Notes: generated by a model not told the origin, from the letters alone. DNA of 64,000 nt from Leptospira levettii (GCF_002812085.1 NZ_NPDM01000004.1:124001-188000), one strand, 5' to 3'. Counted from the stretch's first letter, positions 16,105-25,546 are shown. A program made the numbers and translations.

Positions 16105-18021
16105 ATGGCAGCACTTACGATTACATTACCCGATGGAAGTTCTAAGGAACTCGAATCAGGAAAGTCATTTTCTGATTTTGTCCAAAACCAACTGCCTTTC
16201 TTAAAAGAGAAAGCTCTTGCCGTTGTCTTGTCCGATGGACGGACTGTTGATTTATCTTTTGTTCCTACCGAAAACACGAGTGTCAAATTCCTCACCTTTG
16301 ATGACAAAGATGGAAAAGAAGTTTTCCATCACTCATCTGCCCACTTACTGGGGATGGCCGTGCAAAGGTTATGGCCTCATGCAAGACTCACTGTGGGTCC
16401 AGTCATCGAGAACGGTCCAGGGTTTTTCTTCTATGACATCGATTTTGGTGAAACCATTATCACTGTTGACGACTTACCTAAAATCGAAATGGAGATGGGA
16501 AAAATTGTCAAGGAAGACCTTACTGTTAAACGTTGGGAACTTTCCAAAGAAGAAGCCATTGAAAAATTTAGGAAAGAAAACGAACCATACAAAGTAGAAC
16601 TCATCCAAGGTTTTGAATCCGCTTCTGTTTCGTTATACGGGCAAGGGGAATGGTATGACTTATGCCGTGGACCTCACGTGGCACGTACAGGCCAATTAAA
16701 AGCCTTTAAACTCACTGCTATTTCTGGTGCGTATTGGAAGGGTGATTCCAAAAACAAACAACTCACTCGTATTTATGGTGTGTCATTTCCCACCAAAAAA
16801 CAATTAGATGAGTACATCTTCCTCATCGAAGAAGCCAAAAAAAGGGACCACAGAAAACTCGGGAAAGAACTTGATCTATTTAGTTTCCAAGACGAGGCTC
16901 CAGGGTTTCCGTTTTGGCATCCAAAAGGTACTGTCCTTTGGAACACTCTTGCATCTTATATCCGTGAAGAATGTTTTAGACGTGGTTACCAAGAGATCAA
17001 AACACCTGCGATTTTAAATTCTTCTCTATGGAAAAAATCAGGGCATTGGGATAATTTTAAAGAGAACATGTACTTCACTGACATCGATGAAAGTGAGTTT
17101 GCTGTTAAACCGATGAACTGTCCTGGGTGTTGTTTGATTTACAAATACCATATGCATTCTTATCGGGAATTACCTCTTCGGTTTATGGAGCTCGGGAATG
17201 TTCACAGGCATGAAATGTCGGGAGTTCTGCATGGACTTTTCCGAGTCCGTGCGTTCACACAAGATGATGCGCATATCTATGCACCGTTAGAAAAAGTAGA
17301 ATCCGAAGTCGAAGACATCATCGATTTTACATTTGATGTGTATAAAAAATTTGGATTCACTGAATTCAAAACGTTTATCGCGACAAGACCAGAAAAGTCC
17401 CAAGGTAGTGATGATGATTGGAACCTCGCCACACAAGCATTACATGATGCTCTAAAGAAAAAGGGTATCGAATACGGGATCAAAGAAGGGGATGGTGCAT
17501 TTTACGGACCAAAGATTGAGTTCAACATCAAAGACTCACTTGGTAGATTATGGCAATGTGGAACTGTTCAAATTGACTTTTCCATGCCAAATCGTTTTGA
17601 ACTCGACTTTACAGCATCTGATGGAAAAAAACATGCACCAGTCATGATCCATAGAGCGATTTACGGCTCACTCGAACGATTCATTGGAATTCTCATCGAA
17701 CACTACGAAGGTAAATTTCCACTTTGGTTAAATCCGATTCAAATCCGTGTCTTAACTGTGGCAGAAACTCATAGTGATTATGCTAAAGAAGTATATCAAG
17801 ATTTAGTAATGCATGGATTTCGAGTCGAACTCGATGTTCGAAATGAAAAAATCGGAAGTAAAATTAGGGATTCCATCATAAAACGTAGTAGTTATACGCT
17901 CATCCTTGGGGATAAAGAAAAAGAAGCGGGTAGTATTTCCTACAGACGAATGGGAGAAGAAACAACAGAAACAGTTTCTCGTGATGGATTCCTTTCTCTC
18001 CTCAAAGGGGAACTCAACTAA
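16105..18021 (+). CDS. thrS: Threonyl-tRNA synthetase
   Basis: Charges tRNA-Thr with threonine in the cytosol. The ATG at 16105 gives 638 residues, the usual length, starting directly with the TGS domain ([12 protein letters not shown]); an in-frame ATG at 16075 adds ten residues. The editing domain shows [19 protein letters not shown] and [10 protein letters not shown]. The class II core has the zinc ligands Cys in MNCPGCC, His in FTQDDAHIY and His in [16 protein letters not shown]. The C-terminal anticodon-binding domain begins near [11 protein letters not shown]. No T-box-like leader is visible in the 49-bp gap after the TetR gene. Confidence 0.97.
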   Translation: MAALTITLPDGSSKELESGKSFSDFVQNQLPFLKEKALAVVLSDGRTVDLSFVPTENTSVKFLTFDDKDGKEVFHHSSAHLLGMAVQRLWPHARLTVGPVIENGPGFFFYDIDFGETIITVDDLPKIEMEMGKIVKEDLTVKRWELSKEEAIEKFRKENEPYKVELIQGFESASVSLYGQGEWYDLCRGPHVARTGQLKAFKLTAISGAYWKGDSKNKQLTRIYGVSFPTKKQLDEYIFLIEEAKKRDHRKLGKELDLFSFQDEAPGFPFWHPKGTVLWNTLASYIREECFRRGYQEIKTPAILNSSLWKKSGHWDNFKENMYFTDIDESEFAVKPMNCPGCCLIYKYHMHSYRELPLRFMELGNVHRHEMSGVLHGLFRVRAFTQDDAHIYAPLEKVESEVEDIIDFTFDVYKKFGFTEFKTFIATRPEKSQGSDDDWNLATQALHDALKKKGIEYGIKEGDGAFYGPKIEFNIKDSLGRLWQCGTVQIDFSMPNRFELDFTASDGKKHAPVMIHRAIYGSLERFIGILIEHYEGKFPLWLNPIQIRVLTVAETHSDYAKEVYQDLVMHGFRVELDVRNEKIGSKIRDSIIKRSSYTLILGDKEKEAGSISYRRMGEETTETVSRDGFLSLLKGELN

Positions 18022-18029
18022 AGAAATTT

Positions 18030-18075
18030 CTTGACTAACACTGGTGGGCAAGTATGGTTCCTACCAGTGTTCAAG
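18030..18075 (+). repeat. Strong hairpin between thrS and the next gene
   Basis: A 12-bp stem (18037-18048 with 18060-18071, one G-T wobble) with an 11-base loop is extended by a further four pairs (18030-18033 with 18072-18075) across a 3-base bulge. It starts nine bases after the thrS stop and covers the TTG at 18031 used as the start of the next gene. There is no T run on either strand, so it is not a typical rho-independent terminator. Confidence 0.65.
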
Positions 18076-18954
18076 AGTCCAATTGTATCTACATCGAAAG
18101 AACCAGTTACTTTGTATCTGGACCTTCCGATCCATCCCCCGTATGACGTCTGTGATGCGTACGATGCCATCCCCATGATGAGTCTTCCCATTACAGATGG
18201 TGTAACCCTCGGATGGAAGGTGAGTCCTATGCAATTTGTGGATGGAACGGGGAAAGATGTATCCTTTGATTGTCCAAACATAGTCATCACTGGGGGACAA
18301 AATTTAGGGAACAAGGCAGTTTCTTTGTACGTTGTCGCTGCTTTTTACGATGTTTCCGATCGGCTATTGTCTTGCCAAACTTCCGAACACTGTGTCCAAC
18401 CTTGGGAACGTTATGATGTTCCAGGTTTATGGAGCCGATTTCCGTTTTCCATCTCTGAAATTTCACGAGTCTCCTTACGAATCACCATCTCCGGTTGTGA
18501 TGCAAAGGATCGGATCGAAAGTCCTTTCCCCTTCAGTTCGGCAAAACCTTTTAAAAAGGAATCCAAACGAGAGTGGAAACGGGCCGATCATGTAGTTGGC
18601 ACTTACGGTTTCCAAAAATGGAACCCAGGCAAAGGGGAACTTTTGTATGCCACAGAACCCCTCACCAAAGAAAATAAACTGCGATTCCGATTGGAACGGA
18701 AAGAAAACCAAGGGTTTCATTACCTGGCAATTGTTCCGTCCACAAACCCAGTTCCCAGTGACCGAAAGTATGACAACCTCATCCAATATGTGTTGTATGA
18801 TGAGTCCGGTCGGATTTGCCATGGAGGGTCTTGTATGGGAATGGGAAACCATGGGGAATACCGATCCCTTGTCCCCATTTTACCCGAAATCCTCCAAAAA
18901 GAATCCCTTTCCATCGAATATGTGGTGTGGGAAGGGCCTTCAGGAACGCTTTAA
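18031..18954 (+). CDS. Protein of unknown function
   Basis: A 307-residue predicted soluble protein that I do not recognise. No signal peptide or membrane segment is seen. It is rich in aromatic and proline residues, with several Cys (DVCDAYDAI, SFDCPNIV, CQTSEHCVQPWERYDVPG, ICHGGSCMGMG), and contains beta-sheet-like stretches such as KLRFRLERKENQGFHYLAIVP. The start is weak: the TTG at 18031 has no good ribosome site and lies in a hairpin; a GTG at 18067 is an alternative. Codon use and the long open frame argue that it is real. It is probably on the thrS transcript, upstream of infC. Confidence 0.6.
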   Translation: MTNTGGQVWFLPVFKSPIVSTSKEPVTLYLDLPIHPPYDVCDAYDAIPMMSLPITDGVTLGWKVSPMQFVDGTGKDVSFDCPNIVITGGQNLGNKAVSLYVVAAFYDVSDRLLSCQTSEHCVQPWERYDVPGLWSRFPFSISEISRVSLRITISGCDAKDRIESPFPFSSAKPFKKESKREWKRADHVVGTYGFQKWNPGKGELLYATEPLTKENKLRFRLERKENQGFHYLAIVPSTNPVPSDRKYDNLIQYVLYDESGRICHGGSCMGMGNHGEYRSLVPILPEILQKESLSIEYVVWEGPSGTL

Positions 18955-19006
18955 CCCCTGAACAAGGGCATTTGCGAAGAAATGTACTTGCGTGCCTAGT
19001 TTTTCA

Positions 19007-19037
19007 TCCGAAATTGGAAATTGAAAGAAATTTCGGA
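19007..19037 (+). promoter_or_regulatory. Hairpin that buries the infC ribosome site
   Basis: Arms 19007-19015 and 19029-19037 are perfect 9-bp complements around a 13-base loop. The 3' arm contains most of the GGAG (19035-19038) that precedes the infC ATG at 19044. Such a structure could repress translation, consistent with the autoregulated infC-rpmI-rplT leaders of other bacteria, though the sequence is not a known Rfam-type leader that I can name. Confidence 0.5.
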
Positions 19038-19043
19038 GACTGA

Positions 19044-19607
19044 ATGCAGAAACGGCCCAACCCTAGAGGGAACCCAAACCAAGATAAATTCGCCCACATC
19101 AGAATTAACGAACAAATTACCAATGTAGCATCGATTCGACTCGTCAGTGACGAAGGATCTGATATCGTTACTCTGGAAGAAGCTCTGAGAAGAGCTAAGG
19201 AAGCTAACCTTGATTTGGTGGAAGTCTCGGGAGACCAGGATGTTCACGTCTGTAAGCTGATCGATTTTGGAAAATACAAATTCGAACTTCTTAAAAAAAC
19301 GAAAGAAGCGAAAAAAAAACAACACGTAGTCACGGTGAAGGAAATCAAAATCCGTCCGCGGATTGATAACCATGACTTCGAGATTAAGAAGCGTCATGCT
19401 TTAGAATTCTTGCAAAAGGGTGATAAGGTAAAAGTGACACTTCGGTTCCGAGGCAGAGAGATGGTTCACTCTGAAATTGGAATGAATATTGTTAACCGGT
19501 TTGTCGAGGACCTAAAAGAGCATGCCTCTCCCGAAAAAATGCCGGTACACGACGGAAAGACGATAGTTGTCGTGATGAACCCAATTAGTGAGAAAGCTAA
19601 AGGATAA
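19044..19607 (+). CDS. infC: Translation initiation factor IF-3
   Basis: A 187-residue IF-3 that binds the 30S subunit and checks start codon-initiator tRNA pairing. The N-domain is [22 protein letters not shown], the linker is lysine-rich, and the C-domain has [30 protein letters not shown] and the tail [10 protein letters not shown]. It starts with ATG rather than the rare AUU used in E. coli. First gene of the conserved infC-rpmI-rplT operon. Confidence 0.97.
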   Translation: MQKRPNPRGNPNQDKFAHIRINEQITNVASIRLVSDEGSDIVTLEEALRRAKEANLDLVEVSGDQDVHVCKLIDFGKYKFELLKKTKEAKKKQHVVTVKEIKIRPRIDNHDFEIKKRHALEFLQKGDKVKVTLRFRGREMVHSEIGMNIVNRFVEDLKEHASPEKMPVHDGKTIVVVMNPISEKAKG

Positions 19608-19614
19608 AAAAACT

Positions 19615-19815
19615 ATGTATAAACTAAAAACAAATAGGGCAGCAGCCAAACGTTTTAAGTTTACCAAATCTGGTAAAATCAAACGTGGTTGTGCGTTCCG
19701 AAGACATATCTTAGAGAAAAAATCTCCTAAGATGAAACACCAAAGCCGTGGAATGCATCTCATCCATGAAACCGACTATAACCGTGTAGAAAAACTTCTA
19801 CCTTACGGAGGTTAA
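19615..19815 (+). CDS. rpmI: 50S ribosomal protein L35
   Basis: A 66-residue, strongly basic protein starting [20 protein letters not shown], the L35 signature. The ATG at 19615 is preceded by AAAGGA and gives the normal length; an upstream in-frame ATG at 19588 would overlap infC. It lies between infC and rplT as in most bacteria. Confidence 0.97.
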   Translation: MYKLKTNRAAAKRFKFTKSGKIKRGCAFRRHILEKKSPKMKHQSRGMHLIHETDYNRVEKLLPYGG

Positions 19816-19818
19816 ACG

Positions 19819-20172
19819 ATGCCACGCGCAGTCAACGGAACCATTCATAAGAATCGTAGAAAGAAACTACTTGCGAAAGCAAAAGGTTTTAGAGGTGGAC
19901 GTTCTAAACTTTTCAGAACAGCTAAATCAGCTGTGATGAAAGCAGGTCAATGGGCATACCGTGACCGTAGAAAGAAAAAGTCCGAATTTCGTAAACTTTG
20001 GATTACGCGCATTAATGCTGCCGTGAGAGAAAATGGAATGTCTTATTCAAAATTCATCCACGCCCTCAAAACACAAGGTATCAACTTAGACCGTAAGACA
20101 TTGGCTGATCTTGCTTACAACCACAAAGAAGTATTCAACGCCATCGTCGAAAAAACCAAAGTCGCTAAGTAA
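19819..20172 (+). CDS. rplT: 50S ribosomal protein L20
   Basis: A 117-residue L20, an early assembly protein of the 50S subunit and, in some bacteria, the autorepressor of this operon. Seen: [24 protein letters not shown] at the basic N-terminus, [16 protein letters not shown] and LNR-like [16 protein letters not shown]. Three bases separate it from rpmI, with GGAGG overlapping the rpmI stop. Confidence 0.97.
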   Translation: MPRAVNGTIHKNRRKKLLAKAKGFRGGRSKLFRTAKSAVMKAGQWAYRDRRKKKSEFRKLWITRINAAVRENGMSYSKFIHALKTQGINLDRKTLADLAYNHKEVFNAIVEKTKVAK

Positions 20173-20182
20173 ATTAGTGCTT

Positions 20183-20218
20183 GATAGGAATGGAATAGCT
20201 CGTCTATTCTATTCCATC
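20183..20218 (+). terminator. Hairpin after rplT (terminator-like, no T run)
   Basis: A 12-bp stem (20187-20198 with 20204-20215, one wobble) with a CTCGT loop and three further outer pairs. It sits between rplT and the zapB-like gene. The missing T tract makes it a weak intrinsic terminator or a processing and stability element. Confidence 0.55.
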
Positions 20219-20229
20219 GGATTGTTATC

Positions 20230-20865
20230 ATGTTAAAAATCGAAACCATTGAAGAGCTAGAAAGTAAAGTTGTTAAGGCCCTTGAACTCATCCAGGACCT
20301 AAGAACAGAAAATGCACGCCTAGAGACGGAAAACGAATCCCTCCGCGCGGAAAATGACCAAATGAAGCTCGCAATGGAGGAAAAAGAGCGCGAACTCAAA
20401 ACACTTCGTTCTCAACTCCAAGACGCGACGGACGAATTAAACCAACTCAAAGAAAGAGAAGGTTTACTCGAATCCAAAGTCCACCAACTCCTTGGAAGAT
20501 TAGATGGCCTCCCAACCACTGGAAGTTCCACACCAAAAGCACCAGCATCTGTGGATGCACCTGTTCCTGTTGCGGAACCAGTTGCAGCTGCGGTGACTCC
20601 AAGTCTCACAACAGAAGACGATGATGAAATTATCTTACTTGATGAAGATGAATCAGAATTCCACGGGGAAGATGTTTTAGAAAAAACACCTGCCTCTGCA
20701 TCCTTTGAAAAAGAAGAACTCATTGTGGAAACTGATGATGAAGTGCCAACGGTTGAGATTGATGAGGATGACGATATCATCATTGATGATGAAGATGAAG
20801 CCATTAGTGTATTTGATGCGGATGATGATGATGATTTTCTCATCATCGAAGACGATCCTAAATAA
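20230..20865 (+). CDS. ZapB-like coiled-coil protein with long acidic tail
   Basis: A 211-residue protein. Residues about 1-95 form an uninterrupted coiled coil (VVKALELIQDLRTENARLETENESLRAEN...) like cell division protein ZapB. A Pro/Ala/Val-rich linker follows (about 100-125). The last 85 residues are extremely acidic and contain three similar blocks in which a short aliphatic core is flanked by Asp/Glu: DDDEIILLDEDE, DEDDDIIIDDEDE and DDDDDFLIIEDD. The next gene is zapA, which supports a Z-ring role. ZapB itself is only about 80 residues, so the tail is an addition. The function of the tail is unknown. Confidence 0.7.
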   Translation: MLKIETIEELESKVVKALELIQDLRTENARLETENESLRAENDQMKLAMEEKERELKTLRSQLQDATDELNQLKEREGLLESKVHQLLGRLDGLPTTGSSTPKAPASVDAPVPVAEPVAAAVTPSLTTEDDDEIILLDEDESEFHGEDVLEKTPASASFEKEELIVETDDEVPTVEIDEDDDIIIDDEDEAISVFDADDDDDFLIIEDDPK

Positions 20866-20870
20866 TCCAT

Positions 20871-21188
20871 ATGGCAGACTCTGCCCAAAACTCTCATAAA
20901 ATCACCAAACAAATATTTGGTGAAACCTATACGATCGTAGGAGAAGCATCTTCAGGGTATATTTCTGAAGTTGCTGATTACGTAGAAACTCGCCTTTTGG
21001 AATTGGGAAAAGTTTTACCCAATGCATCCAAAACCAAAATTGCCGTACTTTGTGCACTGAATCTAGCCGACGAGTTATTCCAAATGAGGGATGTCACTGC
21101 CAAAGTGAATGAAAATCCTGAATTGGAAGAACGTACGAAAAAAATTATCTCTTTATTGGAAGAGGGAATCATCGGGGACCATTTTTGA
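20871..21188 (+). CDS. zapA: Cell division protein ZapA
   Basis: A 105-residue ZapA, which bundles FtsZ filaments at midcell. N-terminal ITKQIFGETYTIVGEASSGYISEVADYVETRL matches the ZapA globular head, followed by KIAVLCALNLADELFQMRD and a short C-terminal helix. Five bases after the zapB-like gene and overlapping the next gene (TTGA). In many bacteria zapA is followed by 6S RNA and then the same folate gene; here there is no space for an RNA. Confidence 0.88.
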   Translation: MADSAQNSHKITKQIFGETYTIVGEASSGYISEVADYVETRLLELGKVLPNASKTKIAVLCALNLADELFQMRDVTAKVNENPELEERTKKIISLLEEGIIGDHF

Positions 21189-21769
21189 ATTCGATTTCCA
21201 AACAAGACGCAAGGAAGATCCTCAAAACAAATATCCAAAAACTGAATGACCGAGAAGAATTAGAATCGGCAATTCTCAAAAGACTATTTCCCTTATTACA
21301 GGGGAAATCCAAAATCATCACATATGTTCCTGACCTAAACTGGGAAGTAGACATATTACCCATCATCGAATCATCCCCCTTACCAAGACCTACAAGTTTT
21401 ATTGAATCCAGGCATTCTGCAAAGTGGTACTTTCCAAAAGTGATTGGAGACAAGGGTTTATGTTTCCTTCGTCCGTTCTCTTTTGAAAAAGGTCCATATG
21501 GAATCTTTGAACCAATAGGAGATGAGGAGATTTCCGTAGAGGAAGCGGATTTAATCCTGGTTCCAGGTCTCGGTTACCATGAAAATGGATTTCGCCTTGG
21601 GCGAGGTGGTGGGTATTATGACCGGATTTTGCACAAAGAATCTGTGCAAAAGAAAACAATAGGGTTTAGTTTTTCTAAATTTTTTCCCGTCCCATTCCAA
21701 GTAGAAGAACACGATGTTAAAGTCGGAAAAATGATTACGGAATTTCAGATTCATTCTTTTTTCGATTGA
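21185..21769 (+). CDS. 5-formyltetrahydrofolate cyclo-ligase
   Basis: A 194-residue enzyme converting 5-formyl-THF to 5,10-methenyl-THF with ATP. The C-terminal signature LILVPGLGYHENGFRLGRGGGYYDR is typical (phosphate-binding G-rich loop and substrate Tyr pair), with an N-terminal KQDARKILK helix. The TTG at 21185 overlaps the zapA TGA by 4 bp, implying coupled translation. The zapA-cyclo-ligase neighbourhood is conserved across bacteria. Confidence 0.92.
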   Translation: MNSISKQDARKILKTNIQKLNDREELESAILKRLFPLLQGKSKIITYVPDLNWEVDILPIIESSPLPRPTSFIESRHSAKWYFPKVIGDKGLCFLRPFSFEKGPYGIFEPIGDEEISVEEADLILVPGLGYHENGFRLGRGGGYYDRILHKESVQKKTIGFSFSKFFPVPFQVEEHDVKVGKMITEFQIHSFFD

Positions 21770-21805
21770 ATCCACGTAGGATTCTGACACGATTCCAAGA
21801 AGCAT

Positions 21806-22309
21806 ATGGACCAAGAAAAACTCCTCACATCCCTTGCGGAAAAAACCAAAATGGAACAAGAGTCTGATTTAGGAGACCTTGAACAATTTCTTACCTTTAC
21901 GATCGAAAAGGAATTTTTTGGGATCCGATTGCTTCTGGTTCATGAAATTTTAAAACCCGTTCTCATCACTCGTATTCCAAATGTAGAAGATTACATTTTA
22001 GGAGTGATTAACTTAAGAGGGGAAATCATTCCAATCATTGATTTGAAAAAAAGATTCCATAATACTGATTCTGACATCTATCCCATCTCACGTATCGTAG
22101 TGGTTATGTTAGAGGAAAAACGGATTGGGGTTTTAGTGGATGAAGTCAAACAAGTTGTGAAAATCCAAAAGGATTTTATCAGTTACACAACAGATGACTT
22201 GTCGTTAAACTATAGTAAGATGGTCGAATCGGTATCACGTTACGAAGACCATTTGATTTTGAATTTGGATTTGGAACAAATTGTTAATTTTGTTTCTACC
22301 ACAAAGTAA
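21806..22309 (+). CDS. cheW: Chemotaxis coupling protein CheW
   Basis: A 167-residue CheW that links receptors to CheA. It has the two beta-barrel signatures FLTFTIEKEFFGIRLLLVHEIL and IPNVEDYILGVINLRGEIIPIIDLKKRF, then GVLVDEVKQVVKI. The N-terminal 28 residues are extra and polar. First gene of the chemotaxis cluster, 18 bp before cheA. Confidence 0.95.
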   Translation: MDQEKLLTSLAEKTKMEQESDLGDLEQFLTFTIEKEFFGIRLLLVHEILKPVLITRIPNVEDYILGVINLRGEIIPIIDLKKRFHNTDSDIYPISRIVVVMLEEKRIGVLVDEVKQVVKIQKDFISYTTDDLSLNYSKMVESVSRYEDHLILNLDLEQIVNFVSTTK

Positions 22310-22327
22310 GGAATAGGGGATACGACA

Positions 22328-25300
22328 TTGGCTGGAATTTTAGGTGAATACACAGAAGTTTTCCTGGAAGAGTCCGAGGATCAAATTGAAGAACTCAATT
22401 CCAATTTGGTAAAACTAGAGAAAGACCACGAAAATCCCGAAATCATCAATGATATCTTTCGTGCTGCTCATTCCTTAAAAAGTTCATCTGCCTTTGTTGG
22501 TTTGTACAATTTATCTGACCTCGCTCACACGATGGAAAACCTTCTCCAAAAAATTAGAGAAGGTAGTTTAGAAATCAATGTTAAACTTGTAAATTTGCTT
22601 TTTGAATGTTTTGATTTGATCAAACAAGTCATAGAAGGTGTTGCCAACGGTATCAAAGTAGAGACTCCTTTCACCGACATGATCCAAAAACTCCAGGATT
22701 ATGAAGTATCTGTTTCAGGTGGTGGAAGTTCCACGAAATCGGCAGTCACAAATTCTGGAACCAAACAAGGCCAAGTTGGAAATCAAGTATCCGCTGGAAA
22801 TTTGACTGAGGACGAAATTTCTGAAATCAGGACTGCACTGAAAGAAGAAGAAGGCCAATCTGCTTATACAGTTGACCTACGATTAAAAAATGAAACTCCA
22901 ATGCAAAACCTTAGGTTACTACTGATTTTACAATCAGTAAAACAGTCAGGTGTTGTTATACGATGTAATCCATCCGAAGAAGCTTTGGATAATGGGCAAG
23001 GTAGTTTCGCACTTTCTTTTATTACTGTTACCAAATATTCAAAAGAAGAACTTTATACACAATGTAATATTGATATGGTGGATACTCTTTCAGTAAATGA
23101 AATCCAAATCCCACAAACGGAAATGGAAGCATTGGAAAAACGAGTGGATGTCACCCAAGTTGTAAACAATCCCGTTAGTTCCGTTTCTAGTGATGTGGAA
23201 GAAAGGGTGGTTGTAAAAGGTTCTGCCAATTTTGAAAAGGCAGTTACCGACTCAAAGGTTGTGATGCGAACCATCAAAGTATCCTCAGATAAACTCGACC
23301 AGCTCATGAATAACGTGGGTGAGCTTGTGATCACAAACTCTGGATTCCAAAAAATCTATGATGATTTGGTAGCACAATTCGGGGAAGATTCGTTATTCAA
23401 TGAGTTAAAAGGTAAAATCGACCAAATCAATCGTATTTCCAAAGATTTACAAACAGGAATCATGAACATTCGAATGGTTCCGATTGGATCTGTTTTCAAT
23501 CGTTTCACAAGGCTTATCCGTGATTTGTCTCTCGAAACTGGCAAACAAGTGAATTTGGTTTTACGTGGTGAAAATACAGAACTAGATAAAAAAGTCATCG
23601 ATGCCATTGGAGAACCTCTCATCCACCTCATCCGAAATTCAGTGGATCATGGAATTGAATCTCCAGAAGAACGAAAACTCGCTGGTAAATCGGAAGAGGG
23701 GACTGTCGAACTCAATGCATACCAAGGTGGATCCAATATCCTTGTTGAAATTCGGGATGATGGAAAGGGTCTTAATAAAAATAAAATCCTAAAAAAGGCC
23801 ATCGAACGTGGGTTAGTCACAGAAGCAGACTCACAAAACTTATCAGAATCTGATATCTTTCAGTTTATTTTTGCTCCGGGATTTTCCACAGCTGATAAAA
23901 TTTCCGATATATCTGGCCGTGGGGTTGGAATGAATGTGGTGAATAAACTCATAGAAGAGTTTAAAGGAAAAATCATCATCCATTCGGAAGAAGGAAAAGG
24001 ATCTTCCTTTACCTTATCTTTTCCTCAAGCACTTGCGATCATTCCATCTATCCTTGTGATCATGGAAGAAGAAGTATATGCTTTCCCATTATCAGAAGTA
24101 TCTGAAACGATCAAAGTGAATCTTGACCAAATCACTACCCTCGAAGGGCATGAGATCATCAACTTACGAGGGGAAGTTCTTCCTATCTACCGACTCAACC
24201 GTATTTTGGGTCTTGCCGACAAACAAGAAATGGTGGAAGTTCCTGTCGTGATTGTGAACTACAAAACAAGGAAACTAGGTTTTATGGTCGATGATCTCAT
24301 TGGAAAACATGAAACGGTGATCAAGTCACTTGGGAAAAATTTCCAAGACGTACAAGGGTTAACTGGTGCCACCATCATGGGAGATGGAACCATTATTTTG
24401 GTTTTAGATATCCCTGGACTTGTCGAGATAGCTGCTGATAAAGTAGATTGGACTGATAAACTTGTCTCTGGTGAGATGATGAAACGTTCGTCTACGATTC
24501 GTTCTCTTGAAATGTCTGATTCTGAATATATATTCAAATCAAACCACCCCACAAATCGTTATAATGCGAAACTCATTGAGTTACGGGCAAAAGACAAATC
24601 GCGAATCAAAAAAGAAAAACATAAAATCGAAAAACACATCATTGTTCCAAAAGAAGAAGTGTTTACAGAAGAACCTGTAACCAACCAAAAAATTACAACG
24701 GAAGTAATCAAAAAAGAAACAACTGTTAATGGACACAACGAAGATCATTCTTCGGCAAATGAAACCACTACTTCAACACTTGTTTTGGATCATAAAACAG
24801 ACGAAATTCATAGGCTTGCTGACGTTGCAAAAATAGAAAATGTTAAATTAACGGAAAGAGAACAAGCAGCAGAAATCATCAAAGGGTTTGTTGAACAAAA
24901 AGAGGAACGACTAAACCAAGTCTCTGCCTTAAATACAGATGCCATCAACGAAATCATGTCTTCCAAAGACATAAAAAAATTGGAAAACATTGTCAATACG
25001 GGAATGATGAATGCTGGCGTTGTGTTATCTCAGTTAGTTGGTAAAGAAGTAGAGTTATTCATTCCGGAAATTAAACTCACGGACCGAGATGGTTTAGCGA
25101 AAGAATTCCGTTATTCAATGGATCAATTTTTTGGAATGAAAATCCGAATGACTGGTGATTTAAACGGAAATTTACTCATGATGTTTTCGGAAGAAAATGG
25201 TTCCGAAATTGCGAGAGAACTTCTTGGTTCGGAAGAAGCAAAATATGCAGACGGTAGCAATCACAAATTATCAGATGATATGATGTCTGTTTTGTCAGAA

Positions 25301-25546
25301 ATTTCCAATATTGTTTGTTCGAGTGTAATGAACTCTCTTTCCAACAAATTGAAAAAAGAAATTTTACCTTCAGTTCCTGAAATGATCACTGGCAGTTTTA
25401 TGGAAGTAGTGGACATTGTAAAACCAGAAAGAACGAAGTTTTTGTCCATGCATACTGAGTTTAACCACCAAGGTAGTAACCTAATCGGTGTTTTAGTATT
25501 CTTGCCTGATTTTGACGAGTTAGTTGAGTTAATTCATAAATCATGA
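22328..25546 (+). CDS. cheA: Chemotaxis histidine kinase CheA with C-terminal CheC-like phosphatase domain
   Basis: A 1072-residue CheA, starting at TTG 22328 after AGGGGA. Domains in order: HPt (H48 in RAAHSLKSSSAF), a P2-like CheY-binding region (about 180-265), dimerisation helices (about 315-400), and the ATPase with N box HLIRNSVDHGIES, DDGKGLN and GRGVGMNVV. Then a CheW domain (about 570-710), a charged linker (about 740-860) and a C-terminal domain (about 875-1072) resembling CheC/CheX/FliY phosphatases. Of the two [D/S]-x3-E-x2-N motifs, the second is intact (SVLSEISN); the first has Asn at the Glu position (NIVNTGMMNA). Typical CheA is 650-750 residues, so this looks like a kinase fused to a phosphatase. 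It overlaps cheB by 4 bp. Confidence 0.93.
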   Translation: MAGILGEYTEVFLEESEDQIEELNSNLVKLEKDHENPEIINDIFRAAHSLKSSSAFVGLYNLSDLAHTMENLLQKIREGSLEINVKLVNLLFECFDLIKQVIEGVANGIKVETPFTDMIQKLQDYEVSVSGGGSSTKSAVTNSGTKQGQVGNQVSAGNLTEDEISEIRTALKEEEGQSAYTVDLRLKNETPMQNLRLLLILQSVKQSGVVIRCNPSEEALDNGQGSFALSFITVTKYSKEELYTQCNIDMVDTLSVNEIQIPQTEMEALEKRVDVTQVVNNPVSSVSSDVEERVVVKGSANFEKAVTDSKVVMRTIKVSSDKLDQLMNNVGELVITNSGFQKIYDDLVAQFGEDSLFNELKGKIDQINRISKDLQTGIMNIRMVPIGSVFNRFTRLIRDLSLETGKQVNLVLRGENTELDKKVIDAIGEPLIHLIRNSVDHGIESPEERKLAGKSEEGTVELNAYQGGSNILVEIRDDGKGLNKNKILKKAIERGLVTEADSQNLSESDIFQFIFAPGFSTADKISDISGRGVGMNVVNKLIEEFKGKIIIHSEEGKGSSFTLSFPQALAIIPSILVIMEEEVYAFPLSEVSETIKVNLDQITTLEGHEIINLRGEVLPIYRLNRILGLADKQEMVEVPVVIVNYKTRKLGFMVDDLIGKHETVIKSLGKNFQDVQGLTGATIMGDGTIILVLDIPGLVEIAADKVDWTDKLVSGEMMKRSSTIRSLEMSDSEYIFKSNHPTNRYNAKLIELRAKDKSRIKKEKHKIEKHIIVPKEEVFTEEPVTNQKITTEVIKKETTVNGHNEDHSSANETTTSTLVLDHKTDEIHRLADVAKIENVKLTEREQAAEIIKGFVEQKEERLNQVSALNTDAINEIMSSKDIKKLENIVNTGMMNAGVVLSQLVGKEVELFIPEIKLTDRDGLAKEFRYSMDQFFGMKIRMTGDLNGNLLMMFSEENGSEIARELLGSEEAKYADGSNHKLSDDMMSVLSEISNIVCSSVMNSLSNKLKKEILPSVPEMITGSFMEVVDIVKPERTKFLSMHTEFNHQGSNLIGVLVFLPDFDELVELIHKS

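Noticed and set aside
20412..20912. Minus-strand 166-residue open frame rich in Ser
   Set aside because: It is the antisense of the Asp/Glu-rich tail codons of the ZapB-like gene; low complexity artefact.
21180..21190. 6S RNA between zapA and the folate cyclo-ligase gene
   Set aside because: The two genes overlap by 4 bp, so no room exists.
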